Positions 12,393 through 23,786 of a stretch of DNA of 64,000 nucleotides are shown here, piece by piece. The translations under genes and the position numbers were made by a program. The notes beneath the pieces were generated by a model. It did not search any database. It had not been told where the DNA came from and saw only the letters and a program-made list of their open reading frames with translations. This stretch comes from Didymella arachidicola (taxonomy: Eukaryota > Ascomycota > Dothideomycetes > Pleosporales > Didymellaceae), in the NCBI GenBank assembly GCA_016630955.3, contig CM049985.1, positions 2,542,001 to 2,606,000 on the forward strand, in the 5' to 3' direction. Numbering within the stretch: position 1 is the first letter of the stretch; each line of letters begins with the position of its first letter.

Positions 12393-14735
12393 TTACCATT
12401 CTGGAGACGCATTGTATAGGCCCTGAACACCCATTGCCCCTGATGCGCTGTCGTTACTGGTGACTGTCATATTGTCCGAACCGGGAGAGTCTGATATATT
12501 CAGACTACTGAAGATGCCCCTCATCTCCTTGAGGTCTTCAGAAACTTGGTCCTTGGGCGCCATAGATCGTTCGCGAATGAAGTCCTTGATTGTCCGAATG
12601 ATAGGCGGGCAACCTTCATCGTTAGGCAGCCACCAGTCCGAAGCTTCCAACCCCCATTGTTCAAGCATGCGATTACGCATAGATTCCGGGTAGATGTAGC
12701 CAAGAGACTCTACTTTTGCGAAGATTTGTCGACACCACTGGATGGTCTTTGGGTCTTTCGGTAAGAAAAGTGTAGCAATGGCCAAACTGACCTGGGCTTC
12801 GATGATAGCACCATGTGGTGCCTTCGAGTAAGCGCACATCGCCTCGAATATTTGTGCAGCCTTATAGGCCAACGTGGTGAGCTCTGGTTCAAATGGTTTT
12901 TTGAATGCCATAGACGTCGAGATATCATGCATGAAGTTGATGCTCCAGAAATCCAGTTTGAGTAAGTTCGTTGTCCACAAGTCGCCGCCGTAGATGATGT
13001 TCGGCTCGTATGCGTTGACGATATCGCCTTCTCCGACTTGGCCGTGTATATCGCTGACTTCGAATTTGGGATCCTGCAACTCCGGACCAATACTTGCTGC
13101 CAAACACTCGACCTCGTTCTTGACCGCTGGAAGTTGTTCCATGAATTCCTGTGGGCTAAGCAGACCTTTACCCATCCGTGAGAAAAGATCGCTTGAATCC
13201 TTGGCCAAGATTCGAGAATATGCGAAGCGTTCTTCGTACTTATATCCTATGTCCTCTGGGTCATCGCGCACTTTCGTAACGTAACACTCATGCACCGCCT
13301 CGTACCAATCTCGACCAAGTACTGCCTCTCCGCCTGATTGAAGGCCAACAAAGAGGTCAAATCGAGTGTACCAAAGGAGTACTTTGAGCAGAAAGTCGGA
13401 CTGAGTAATGGTCTTGGGGGTGTAGAGACGAGTCAGCATATCGAATGCCGCTTTCTGGTGACCCATAAGATTGACCCAATCACCAAGCATCTCCTGTGCA
13501 GTCATTAGTTTGGCCGCATGCAGTTTATGGTGGGTGTGTCCTACCTCGATACTTGCAAGCTGCAGAATAGTGAGGAATGTGGCGAGACCTTGCTTCTTGT
13601 GTTTCGTAATAGACATCCGCAGACGCGAGACCGACTCGTTGTAGAACTGAAGAAATGTCGAAATGCGGCCATCTGGCTGCGCGATTGTGTGGAAGTAAGC
13701 TGCATATCCAGCCACTGCGTACTTCAATGGCTCATACTTCATAGCATGGTTGAGGAATTCGTTTTGGAGAAAATTGTGAGAATCTCGCTTCAGTGAGTAG
13801 TGGTGGATCGTCATATGCTCCTTGAAGTAATTCAGATAGAATTGCACGTCTTTGGGGCCATGAGGTGTCGTTCGACTGGATGTCACAGTCTTGGTAGCTT
13901 GTGCGCTGCTTCTTCTAGAAAGTGGTTGTCTCATTGTTGCTGGGACAGTCGAAGAGGCTTCTGTGGACGGCGACGCGCTCTGTTCCAGGGTAGAAGCGGG
14001 CGTTGAAGAGTCGCGCAGATCTTGAGACCTGCCCGTATGACTCCCCTCTAGGTCGTCTTCGAACTCTTCGTGCTCATCATAAATAATCGGTAGCTGATCG
14101 TTTGCCTCTGCTCCATGGTCCTCTGGTGAAGATGTTCCTTCCGCGGAGGCCTTCTCCGGTTTTGGTCCACTACGAATTGGCTTCTGGCCTGATTCTTTGT
14201 CCGGGTAGATGCATTCACGCCCACCCTTTCGACACCCTGAGGTCGAATGTGTCAATACATGCGTGAGACAAGCGCTTCGTAGTACACTTACTTTCGCACA
14301 TTGGATGAGCTTCATCGCACTGTCGCCACATCAGTCATGTTTCAGATCCGACCAGAGTGGCACATCTACCTTGACTCTTCTTTGCCTGCAAGTAAAACAT
14401 CCGCTCCTTGTCCTGCGATGCTTCACCTGCTCGCCAGGCAGCGCTCGCCGTCTCACACGAGCATTGCCGCCTAGCGCCGATCCCAACGGTCCGGAGTTAT
14501 CTTCGTACATGTCGCCATACTTTGACTGTATATGCGGCTCTGTGTACTGAACAAAGGGTCCGGTGATCCCAGGCTGAAGAGGGTTCTCTGGCATGCCTGG
14601 CGCTCCGTACGAGGGATCCTGTATCATCCTTGGCTGCGGGGCTCCATTTTGCGAATTGGAGATAATAACAGCGCTTGGATCAACATTATAATACTGGAAA
14701 GGCGCATTGTTGCCCGGAGGATAATATCCAGACAT
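12393..14735 (-). CDS. Zn2Cys6 transcription factor (regulator 1)
   Basis: Three exons (14735-14370, 14319-14292, 14236-12393) encode about 745 residues. The cluster CxxC-x6-C-x6-CxxC-x6-C is rebuilt only after splicing: exon 1 ends inside CFTCRQRRVK, the 28-nt exon 2 supplies CDEAHPMCE, and exon 3 starts with CRKGGREC. It is preceded by basic KHRRTRSG. About 120 residues of low-complexity Tyr/Pro/Asn sequence precede it, and a Ser/Thr/acidic linker follows. From about residue 260 a long helical region resembles Fungal_trans_2 regulators. It probably binds CGG-type sites as a dimer in the nucleus; the target pathway is unknown. A 4.5 kb gene-free stretch lies upstream. Confidence 0.88.
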
Positions 14736-17700
14736 CTTTACTGTGCGGCGATGGAAAGGTGTGGTGTTAGAAAGTCAGTTGCTGGTGACGGAAGGCCCGA
14801 TTTGTGATCAACCTCATTCGGGTTCCAGATACAGGGGTACGCAGGCGATCGCCTCTGTTTTGACAACGACTTTGCGGCAGGGTTCCGGACGTGATGGAGA
14901 AGAAGTCGGTGCTGGTGCGCTTGACAGTACATGTGCTTGATCCAGAGGCGCAGTGAGCTTTTAGGCGGACCGGTGTTGGGCCCTTGCTAGCACCAACCAC
15001 CAAGCGGCTTTAGAATCCGCCGCGATTAAACCTCGATATTTCCACGGAGCAAGGTGGTTGTCGGCGCACTACAACCACTGACGATGAGGGCAAAGCAGGT
15101 GCCAGTCTGAAACAGATCGATGTTGAGCAGAGGAGCACAGCAGCTGCAGATAGAGCTTCGCTGTTGTGTTTGGGCTAGCCAGCGGCAAGCGCTGTGAACC
15201 ACACGGCACGCTGGAAGGATTGCCCTGCTCGATGCCAGGAACGTACAGCTGGAGCGCCCATCAGACGTCTGCAGAATGCACGCCAGGCCGGGGTGCAGAA
15301 AAAAGGAAACGCTGGCTGCTGGGAGTGAGCTGTTCATCGACACCCCGGGCGCAGCCATAAACCGTGCCCCTCCCGTGTTCCGCGCACCCTTGATGCTTCT
15401 CAACGCGACATGCACTCCACGATCCTAGACCTGGTGTTCGCCAAATCCCTGCGTGTGCTCCACAGCGACGGCAGACAACAACGACAGCTTTAGGGCACAG
15501 CACGGCATCTGGGCCTGAAGCGGCCAGGGGGCTATCCAGCAGATCCTGGCTCCGGATGCAGTTGCCACCGAGCAGTCTTGTCTGCGGCTCATCAACCATC
15601 GGCGCTGTGGATTTTGATCGACTTTGCAGCGGGCGGGTGGTCCCAGTGCACCCAGAAGAGGACTGTCACCGGAGATAATGCGAGCCGGCTCCGACTTTTT
15701 ACCACTGATAGCCCTGGAGTGGTAAGTGAGGGAGTGTGGGGCGTTGTTTTAAGCTTGTCGTTTGGCGCAGACCATGGCAGACCACGGCCGCTGCGAGGAC
15801 GAAGTTTCTCCTGCAGCCCGTACTCGTACACGACGAACCCAACCTCAGTCCCTTACTCAACGCTCCATGAGGACAATGTCGAGTATAGGGCATGGTCTCA
15901 TTCACAAAGCTTGTCGACCCAATCCGGTGCATGACCCGATGCATAAAGCAGCGCATTGGTCCGGTGGCAGTTCTCGTAGGCCAACCCTCGAGTCTCATCA
16001 CTTTGCTGATAGCACCAATTTCAAGAGAGCCGGCCAAAAGGGCCAGATTAATCTGCACCCACTTCCAGCCGTGTCGGCGGGAGAAGGGAAGCCTGCTCTC
16101 GAGAACATCATGCGCTATCTTGATTTCCGTTCTCTGCCTGGTCCCCGGGCCCAGTTTCCGTCAGTATGGTCTATGGTATGGGTGACTGCCGTCCGTCCAA
16201 GACTTGACAGGCGCCCTGGCCATCTGTCAGTGAGCTCGTCGACGGGTCCCGGCGGAAAAGATTGGTGCAACAACTCTCGAGCGCATGACTTGAAGCTGTC
16301 CCATCTGCTCCGTTCTAACTAGCGTGCATCTGCGCGACAGGCCTACTGTTTCGTGAGCGGCGCAGATGCCAGCCTACCGTTCATGACCTTCGCGGGATAG
16401 GCCTGCAATCACAAACGTGCAGCAACAATGTGCTCACCTGGCAATGATATGCAATGCCAGGAGATCACTTTCGCCTGGCCGATGTTGAAAGTCTTATGCG
16501 GTACGCGTACTAAAGCGGATATTACAGCACATTCTGGCGCGCTGTGAAACGATTGAAGTGTTCCATCTTTCGGCCGCCTTACAGATGGCGCGCGTTGTCC
16601 CCAATTACACTGTCCGTTTTCGGTAATCGTAAGGTGGGCACCTCAAAATACGACCGTGCATAGCCTCAGACGTCATGTTGTCATTAGCAGACCCGACTAT
16701 TTCGGGTTTCGACAGATCAGCACTGCATAATTCTCTAACTCGACGTCGATTTGACGTCGTGAAGAAGAGGAAGAGCAGGTCATCACACTGACCACTCAGG
16801 ACACACCATCTCGAAGCATTGGCGGACCCAAACAGGACGTGCTGTGCAACGTTTGACGAAACCTTGAATGTCGAGATTTTCGTCGAGCGTCATTGCGAAA
16901 CTCGGTGGCTTGTCTGTGTTGAGAGCATCCAGTGCCCGCCATTCGGGACGCAACATCGAGATCTCGTTGGGTCGTTGCCTTGGTCAGCGAGGCCGCCAGA
17001 TATGCGTGCGCTGACACCGGGACGTGGGCGTCCACGTGTCTGACTCGGGATCATGCCTGTTCGTTGCGCATGAAACACATGTGTTTCTCCGTTCGATGCG
17101 GCCACCCGTGTGCACCTGCGTCACGACATCAAGCAGATGGCCGACCTCAATTTGAGTTTATTGACAATTATCGCCAGTGCATGAAACGCTCGGCAGGAGC
17201 CGCAAGCCACTGCACTGCAGCTACGACCCTGGCGACCTCTTAGCCAAACCGCTCAACGGCATAGGCTTGTCACTGAAGCAAGATGGTCAAACACAACGTC
17301 TGCTGAACCAACGAAATCTCGACAAGGACTCCAAAACGAGTACTGGAGGTTCTGCAGTCTGCTCTCGCGGTGTGTACTTTGCTTGATGACAGGGCTGACG
17401 GCGACAACATCAAGATCATGGTTCAAGACACGTCACGACGCCTCACAGATTATCCGCTTTGGCTCTCAACCTGCTACTTTCACCATCTTGATTACATTCG
17501 CAAGTCCAGCATGGGAAAGACCAGGCTCGTCATAATCTTTCTGGCTGCAAGCCATTATCTTTGCTTCTCTGCATATTGACGCAGCTTGAAGCACGTCGAG
17601 CGTCAGATTTTCACAAGGATGCAAAATGTGTACCAGCAAGCCAGTCTGTTTCAATGCCAACCGTCATTCCAGACTATCCTGACAGAACGCAGACTGCACA

Positions 17701-19274
17701 ACAGCTGTCGATACGGGACATGCCCTAAACATGATGTACCACTAGCAAGCTGCAGCAACAGCAGGGGGACGTCCTTTCTCCACCCTCACAACCATTCAGC
17801 CTCACTGCAATTCAGGTCCCCTCACATTTTCCACGAGAGCTGCGTCAAACGCGGCTTCCAGCTCCACAGTCAATCCCCAGACCAAGAGATGTACACCAGT
17901 GATCCTGCGAGCACGATTCTGCAAAATCTAGCATATCCAGCAATCCCTTTGCAAACGTCCTGCCTGAACAAGCAAGACCCCTTCGAGAGTCCATCCTGCA
18001 AATCCAACCTCACTCTGCGCAATCCTCCGTCGATCTTCAACCATCCATCTGCAAACTAAAGCAACTCGAGCCGTGATCCACTCATACTCTCTCATCACCG
18101 CTGTCCACATCAGCCACTGCCAGCGAATACCTGCAGCCCAGTCCAGAATCCCACAACGACCCAGCTTACCCTCCTCGCCAATGATCGCCATATGCCCCAT
18201 TCCTCCAATACTCCAATACCCTACAACGGGTTATCGTTTTGTCAGCCATCACACCGTCCACACACGCCCCTCTGCACCAGCCGCCCCGTCGTACGCGCAG
18301 ACCCTCCATCAAACCCCCTATCACGACTCACGCACACCTGCCCGCCCCAGCGCCACAGACGAGTCCTCCCGCATCCATCCAACTGGCTGGACCAAGTCCC
18401 CCCTCCCCTCGTCACTGACTCTTACCCTTAACGTCCCGACGTAAAAGAAAAAAAAATAAAGCGCCGACTCTGTCCTTTTTCTCAGCCCAATCTCCCCGAT
18501 CCGCACACGTGAAACATACGAGCAGTGGTGCTTATCAGCCAATAACCTGTCGCGCTATACGCGCGGATGCTATAGGCTGAGTGCGCAGCGCTATAGGGTA
18601 TACGTGCAGGATTCAATGTGATCGGCCGCTGGGACCTGGGTGTTTGACTGCGCCGTGCGTACTGAAAGGGCAAGAGGGTAGTGGTTTGGGAAAGCCATCC
18701 GCTCGGAGGAGTCGTTGACAATCCTGCACTGTGTGCTAGGTGTGCATGTGTGTCCGTCGTGACACACCCTGTCTTAAGCCGGCCGTTATGCTCAGGCGTC
18801 GTCTTACGAGGGCATTCCTTCACATGCACGGCACATTAATGGTTTTGTCAGAAGTGTCTTGGATGCATTACTGCCGCGCCTGGAGCATGTTTGTCAAGCT
18901 ATGCGCTGACTGTGGGTGACTACTTAAATAATCGCTTGCCCAGAGGGGCTAACTTTCAACTCCAGATACCCTGCGCCCACGATCGAAATGCGCCTCAGAG
19001 ATGCCACCCTGATCCTGTCCCGCCCGTAGATGCTGATGAAAAGAGGCTGCGATCGCAGCTGCTGAGGCAAACCCAAACTCCGAGCGCTGTGAGTGATTGA
19101 TAAAACAAGATGAGCAAAGAGGCAGGATTGGCCCTGAAACGAGAGTGGAGAGCCAAGGTGGTGAGTGGTGCTAAAGGCCGTTGAGTATGCAAGATGGAAG
19201 GAGATTCGTTTTGCTAAATGACGAGGGGTATCGCTCGAATGAAGAAGACGAGATCGAAGCAGCAGAGCAGTGCA
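14736..19274. promoter_or_regulatory. 4.5 kb gene-free region upstream of regulator 1
   Basis: It lies between the start of the Zn2Cys6 gene and the stop of the RING gene, both on the minus strand. The open frames present (up to about 186 codons at 15762-16322 plus, 157 at 17586-18059 plus) lack domains and normal amino-acid composition. 17740-18470 is strongly pyrimidine-rich on the plus strand and ends in an A-rich run near 18444-18460. Such long leaders and upstream regions are common for fungal developmental regulators, so much of this may be promoter and 5' UTR of the regulator. That role is inference. Confidence 0.4.
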
Positions 19275-21411
19275 TTATGCGACAGCTTCTGGTGCTGGTG
19301 AGGAGAACGGTGAAGTTGAAGCTTCAGGGACGTCAGGTGTGGGTGTCTCGTCGACGCCTTGTCCTCTGCAGAGCGGGCACGAATTACGGCCGGTTGTGAG
19401 CCACTAGTAGTCATGGTCAGTATGTGTCGATATCGGCTGGAGATGACTAAACTTGCCTGATCAATACAGATCTTGTGGAACATGTGCTCGCACTTGACCA
19501 GTTTCCTTGCCTCCTCTTCTGCTTCGAAATCGCAGAGACATACCAGACAACGAGCATCGCCTGCCAGGTCCATCGTCTCCACACCATCAACCTCCTGGGC
19601 AACAAGACCTGACACAGTGCGTACGATCCTGAACAGCCCAGGCGCAGCAGCTACATCACCCTCGCTGGCGACCGGTGCCTTTGCAGGCCCCAGGATGGAC
19701 GATAGCAGCATCATGTCCTCGTAGGTTGGCGAGTCGGTGAAAAGACTTGGGGTCGTGAGGATAGGATGGTTCTCAGGGTAGCTGCCGCCTAAGACGTAGA
19801 TGATCCAGCTCCTCGAGCCCTCGCCGGGATTGTTGTCTGGCTCGACCACACCGCGTCTCCTGGGTGCTCCAGCGCCATATCTTGTGAAGTCTGACTCGCT
19901 CAGACGGCGCTGGCGGGGACTTCGCGTGGTTGTCTGTGGCTCCTCCTCTTCCGTAGGCTCTAATGTCGAGCCTGGTGACCTGCGGGCAAAACTGCCGCGG
20001 CGCGAGGGCGCGTTCGAGTGCGGGGTGGACGACGGCGGTGTGGTTGTTGCGGTCGGTGTGGTTGAGCCCGAAGGATCGGCGGACAGTGCTACATTTGTAG
20101 CTGGTGTAGAGGGTGGAGGCTGCGGGCCGGGCGGTGAGTCGGCGAGCGAGGGTGAGAAGGGGCGTGGGTGCTCGTGCGGTCTTGTGCGGTGGTGTCGCTG
20201 ACTGTCGTAGTTGGAGGGAAAGTTGAAGCCGCCCATAGAAGCACGTCGGCGATGGCTAAAGCGTGTGCCATTTTGCGGTCGGAGTACAGTGTCGTTGTCA
20301 CCGGGCGACGTTGGGGGCGTGGGGAAGCTGGAGAGAGCGTCGAGGAAGGGTGGGATGTTGCCGTCGTCGTGGCCGCCGGTGCCAGAAGCGGGGTTGATGG
20401 AGCGAATGCCAACGATGATGATAGGCACCATGCGGCCCTCGCTGTCGTCGTCGCCATCGTGGGCGTCTGAGCCAGAGCCAGAGCCACTGCCTCGACTTGG
20501 CCCTCTGCTGTTGGTGCTTGTGGGATTGGCTGTGCCGAACCTGAACATTCTGAAGAAGTTGAGCGGTGGCGGTGTGCCTCCCGGGGTGTCGCCGCCTTCG
20601 CCGCCCTCGTTGCCTCTCAGCGCCGATGCTATGCTCCCGTTTTGCAGTGACTGGAGGAACGTGTCGAACGTGCCGTCCCGCGTGGCGGCCTGGTGATCCT
20701 CGCCGACCAGTGAGGCTGCCGTCGCTGCTGCGGCGAGCGAGAGCAGACGAGACAGGACGTCAGCCTGGTCCTCGCCTCTGCGCAGGCGCTCGATGCTGTC
20801 CAGGTTCTCGTCGTCGTGCCACAGCGACCGCCGTCTCCGCGAGCCCAGTGTGTTGCGCAGGCGGGGCAGGACAGACAGCGCTCGCCCGTCGCGCCTCAAC
20901 GAGCTTGGCGTCAGTGGCGGCCGGGACCTGTTCGAGTCGGAGCGGTCTCTGCTCGTGCTGTTGCCGAGGAGGCTGTCGAAGTCGAGGTCGAGGTCCGCTA
21001 TCGAGGGGACGTGTGGCAGCGAAGGGCCCGTCTCGCTGTGCGAGTGCGTGAGGGCGGAGCGGGGCCTTGCTGTGGCGAGCGGTGCGGCACTCAGGCCGAG
21101 GACGGGCACGGTGCTGCGGTGGCTGACGGACGGGCGGCTATGCAGGAGCCCGCTGATGGAGCCCAGCGAGCTGCGGGCCCGGCCCAGGCGTGACTGCGGG
21201 CGACGTGCGGGCGTGGACGTGGGCGGCGGCGACGGGGCGGTCGAGGCGGCGAGCGCAGAGGATGAGCCAGCATCGTGAGCCGGTGCGCGCGTGAGCTGCG
21301 GCGAGAAGCGGTGGAAGGGGTTGATGCGCTGCGAGAGGCGGCGGGAGGGCGCGGGCGAGGCGGCGGCGGTGTGCGGAGGTGCGCCCAGCACGGCGTGGGT
21401 GTTGCTGCCGG

Positions 21412-21446
<35 letters not shown>

Positions 21447-21583
21447 TTGCTGGCGTCGCTGCGGACAGGCGCCCACGATGCCGGGCGAAAGCTGCGACGG
21501 CGGAGCGACGGCGGCTCCGCGGGCGATGCAGACGCAGACGCAGACGCAGACGGGGCCCCAGTCCGCGAGTTGGCCTGGCCCAT
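19275..21583 (-). CDS. RING-H2 finger protein, candidate membrane-tethered E3 ubiquitin ligase
   Basis: Two exons, 21583-19457 and 19403-19275, give 751 residues. The 53-nt intron has a GC donor (CAG|GCAAGT) and AG acceptor and splits the RING-H2 domain: CLVCLCDF...KCEHMFHKICIDQ is in exon 1 and WLTTGRNSCPLCRGQ in exon 2. The fit to the conserved IDQWLTTGRNSCPLC line is strong evidence for this splice. The protein begins MGQANS, fitting the N-myristoylation pattern (Gly2, Ser6). Residues 1 to about 590 are disordered, Ser/Pro/Arg-rich, with Ser-Ala and poly-Ser runs encoded by microsatellites. A probable E3 recruiting E2 enzymes; substrate and membrane are unknown. Confidence 0.85.
21415..21443. 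repeat. TGC trinucleotide microsatellite inside the RING gene
   Basis: Nine perfect TGC units followed by diverged copies. On the coding (minus) strand it encodes a run of nine serines near the N-terminus. Length variation would change the protein without shifting frame. Confidence 0.9.
21528..21551. repeat. hexanucleotide (GCAGAC)x4 microsatellite inside the RING gene
   Basis: Four perfect hexamer units. On the minus strand they encode alternating Ser-Ala residues close to the start of the protein. Together with the TGC run this makes the N-terminus a likely place for length polymorphism. Confidence 0.9.
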
Positions 21584-21985
21584 GGTGAGAGGACCTCGGG
21601 CGTGGAAGGCGCGCCTCTTGGGGGGAAGGCGGAGGGGAGCGGTCTGCGGAGGGCGTGGGCGGTGGTCGGATTGCCCTGTCTCACCTCGCGGCGAAGGTCC
21701 AAGATGATGCCGCGAGCCACCAGCGCTAGCCTGCAGCGCCCCCCAAACTGCGCCAGGCCGCTTCCAGCGCGCTCTGGGACCAACGCTCGCCCAAGTTTCC
21801 CAAGAGCTGCCCGTGCCTGCAAGCGCCTCTGCTGCGCCGGGAGCAGCGCTGCCAGTCTGCCAGCCTGCCAGCCTGCCAGCCTGCCAGCCTGCCGTTGCGC
21901 GTGCTTGGCCCGTTGCTCATGCGGCGCCGTGAAGCCTCCCGCAGAAAGGGCCTACATCGCACGGGAGCGAATCTGAAACACAGAC
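21584..21985. promoter_or_regulatory. divergent intergenic region, RING / RRN11
   Basis: A 402-bp GC-rich interval between opposed start codons, expected to carry both promoters. It contains an 8-bp tandem repeat at 21852-21891. No TATA box is evident. Confidence 0.5.
21852..21891. repeat. 8-bp tandem repeat (ccagcctg) x5
   Basis: Five head-to-tail copies, the first with one mismatch, within the shared upstream region of the RING and RRN11 genes, about 95-135 bp from the RRN11 start. Confidence 0.9.
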
Positions 21986-23350
21986 ATGCAGCACTTTGCG
22001 CCCCAGCTGCACCCAGAGCAGCAGGCGACCGTCTCGCTGCGTGCCAGCCAGTACCGCAAGAAGCGCAAGACGCGGCACGGCGAGGCCCACGACCACGGCT
22101 ACCACACCTCAGATTCTGATTCTGATTCTGATGCTGGCCAGAGGTCACGCGTGTTGCCATCAGACGCACACTCACACCCTTCATCTGCCTCGTCCGAGCT
22201 AGCACAGCTACGTGTCGCAGGTCTATTACCCGAGGAAGAGCACCGAGTCCCTCCCTCACCGTTCCCTCATACACCTGCAAGGGTCTCCAAGCCATACCTG
22301 GGAGCAGCTAAGATTCAGAAGGAGGTCGCCGCGCCGCCCTCGCGCCTCTACACTGCCAGCAACACAGCAACCCAACATGACAACACCAGTAGCCAGACAC
22401 AGGCAAGTAATTTGCGAAGAACGCACCTCAATGTGCTGTCCACCGTCATGCACAGATGCTTGCAGGACCGCGACTATAACCGTGCTGGCAGAGCTTGGGG
22501 CATGATCCTGAGGACTCAGGCCACGCACGGCAACACAGTGGACCTTCGCAACCATGGCCGCTGGGGCATTGGTGCTGAGATTCTGCTACGTCGGAAGCCG
22601 GCAGCCGTAGCAACCGCAAGCAGTAACCAGACCGATGACGCAGCAAGCGCTGATGACCACAACTTCACTGAGCAAGGATTCGAGCTCGCAAGGGAGTATT
22701 ACGAGCGCCTCATTGTTCAGTATCCTACTCGCAAGCAGGTACCACATGCTGTAGACCAGAGGAGCTTCTACCCTGCCATGTTCTCGCTCTGGATCCAGGA
22801 AGTCAGTGAAAAGAGCAAGCGCGCGAGAAGACGAAACGCAGAAGAGGACTACCGCTCACGCTCCAGAAGTATGTCCATTGACAGCATCAATGGACAGGGG
22901 AGCACAGAGGACGCTCGAGTTCGAGAAGACGCGATCCAGGTGCAAGAGCTCGCTGGAGCCATGGAGATCGCCGAACGCCTCGACGACCTTGTCAAGTCGC
23001 CGCCGTTTGACAAACAGGCAAGCTTGTTGTACCTCCGAGGTCAGATTGCCCTATGGGCCAGCGACCTGATAGTCGGGAACACAGCTGCCACCGCCATGGA
23101 CGAGTGGGATCTTTATCCAATCAGAAAAGGTGTGTCAGTGGCAGAGCAGATTTCAAAGTTCAAGAACTGTCAACGGGAGCTTCATACTGCTCAAACCTAC
23201 TTGGGTCGTGCTGAGGAAAACGGAGACCTTCAGTGTCATCGCCAACTGCAGAATATCGAGGGTAGGCTGAAGGAGCTGCAGAAGCAGATTAGCAGACTCG
23301 AGAACGGCGAGGAGGATGAGACTAGTGTCACAATGGAAGACGATTGGTAG
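21986..23350 (+). CDS. RRN11: RNA polymerase I-specific initiation factor, Rrn11-like
   Basis: Intronless, 454 residues. It starts MQHFAPQLHPEQQATVSLR with a SQYRKKRKTRHG basic patch, as in fungal Rrn11 proteins, then a Ser-Asp repeat encoded by GATTCT units (22112-22129). The segment RTHLNVLSTVMHRCLQDRDY followed by NRAGRAWGMILRT is the conserved TPR-like core of the family. Rrn11 is a subunit of core factor, which with Rrn6 and Rrn7 recruits Pol I to the rDNA promoter in the nucleolus. The C-terminus is helical and ends in an acidic tail. The assignment rests on the N-terminal and core motifs; the remainder diverges fast in this family. Confidence 0.75.
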   Translation: MQHFAPQLHPEQQATVSLRASQYRKKRKTRHGEAHDHGYHTSDSDSDSDAGQRSRVLPSDAHSHPSSASSELAQLRVAGLLPEEEHRVPPSPFPHTPARVSKPYLGAAKIQKEVAAPPSRLYTASNTATQHDNTSSQTQASNLRRTHLNVLSTVMHRCLQDRDYNRAGRAWGMILRTQATHGNTVDLRNHGRWGIGAEILLRRKPAAVATASSNQTDDAASADDHNFTEQGFELAREYYERLIVQYPTRKQVPHAVDQRSFYPAMFSLWIQEVSEKSKRARRRNAEEDYRSRSRSMSIDSINGQGSTEDARVREDAIQVQELAGAMEIAERLDDLVKSPPFDKQASLLYLRGQIALWASDLIVGNTAATAMDEWDLYPIRKGVSVAEQISKFKNCQRELHTAQTYLGRAEENGDLQCHRQLQNIEGRLKELQKQISRLENGEEDETSVTMEDDW

Positions 23351-23786
23351 CTCGCTTCACATGTTATGGTAGAAGACACCAAGGTTTTAGTGTCGGGTCT
23401 ACTGCTTCAGCTCGTCTATCAGCTCGATTACTCACCCAGCCATGTGCGACCCCCCATATATACGGCGCTGACCCATCGCATACAAGCGTGCATTTAGTCC
23501 AGCAACACAAAGATCCAGTGATTGCGAACCACTTTCCTGGCGAAGAGCTGTTGGCAATACACCTCGACATGACGCGTGGAGGCGATGCAGGATTGAGTCG
23601 CTCTGTGTTGATTCTTCGCCAGTTAGTGTAGCACCGTATAAGTGGGATTTCATGAAATATGTGTCTGCTTCTGCTTCGCCCAGTATGTACTCCACCCGGT
23701 ATACACAAACCTCCACCTGTAAACGCCGAACAATGCAATACTTCTAAACCCCAACTCTCCACACGGCCCCCTCGGTACCCAACCCT
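23351..23786. other. convergent 3' intergenic region
   Basis: 436 bp between the stops of RRN11 and the GH47 gene. Expected 3' UTRs only; no gene or repeat seen. Confidence 0.5.

Noticed and set aside
15762..16322. 186-codon plus-strand frame in the gap upstream of regulator 1
   Set aside because: Composition rich in Arg, Ser, His and Pro without hydrophobic periodicity, no domain, and no continuation through splice sites.
17586..18059. 157-codon plus-strand frame
   Set aside because: It lies over a pyrimidine-rich tract that gives Ser/Pro/Leu/His codons in any frame; no domain or signal peptide.
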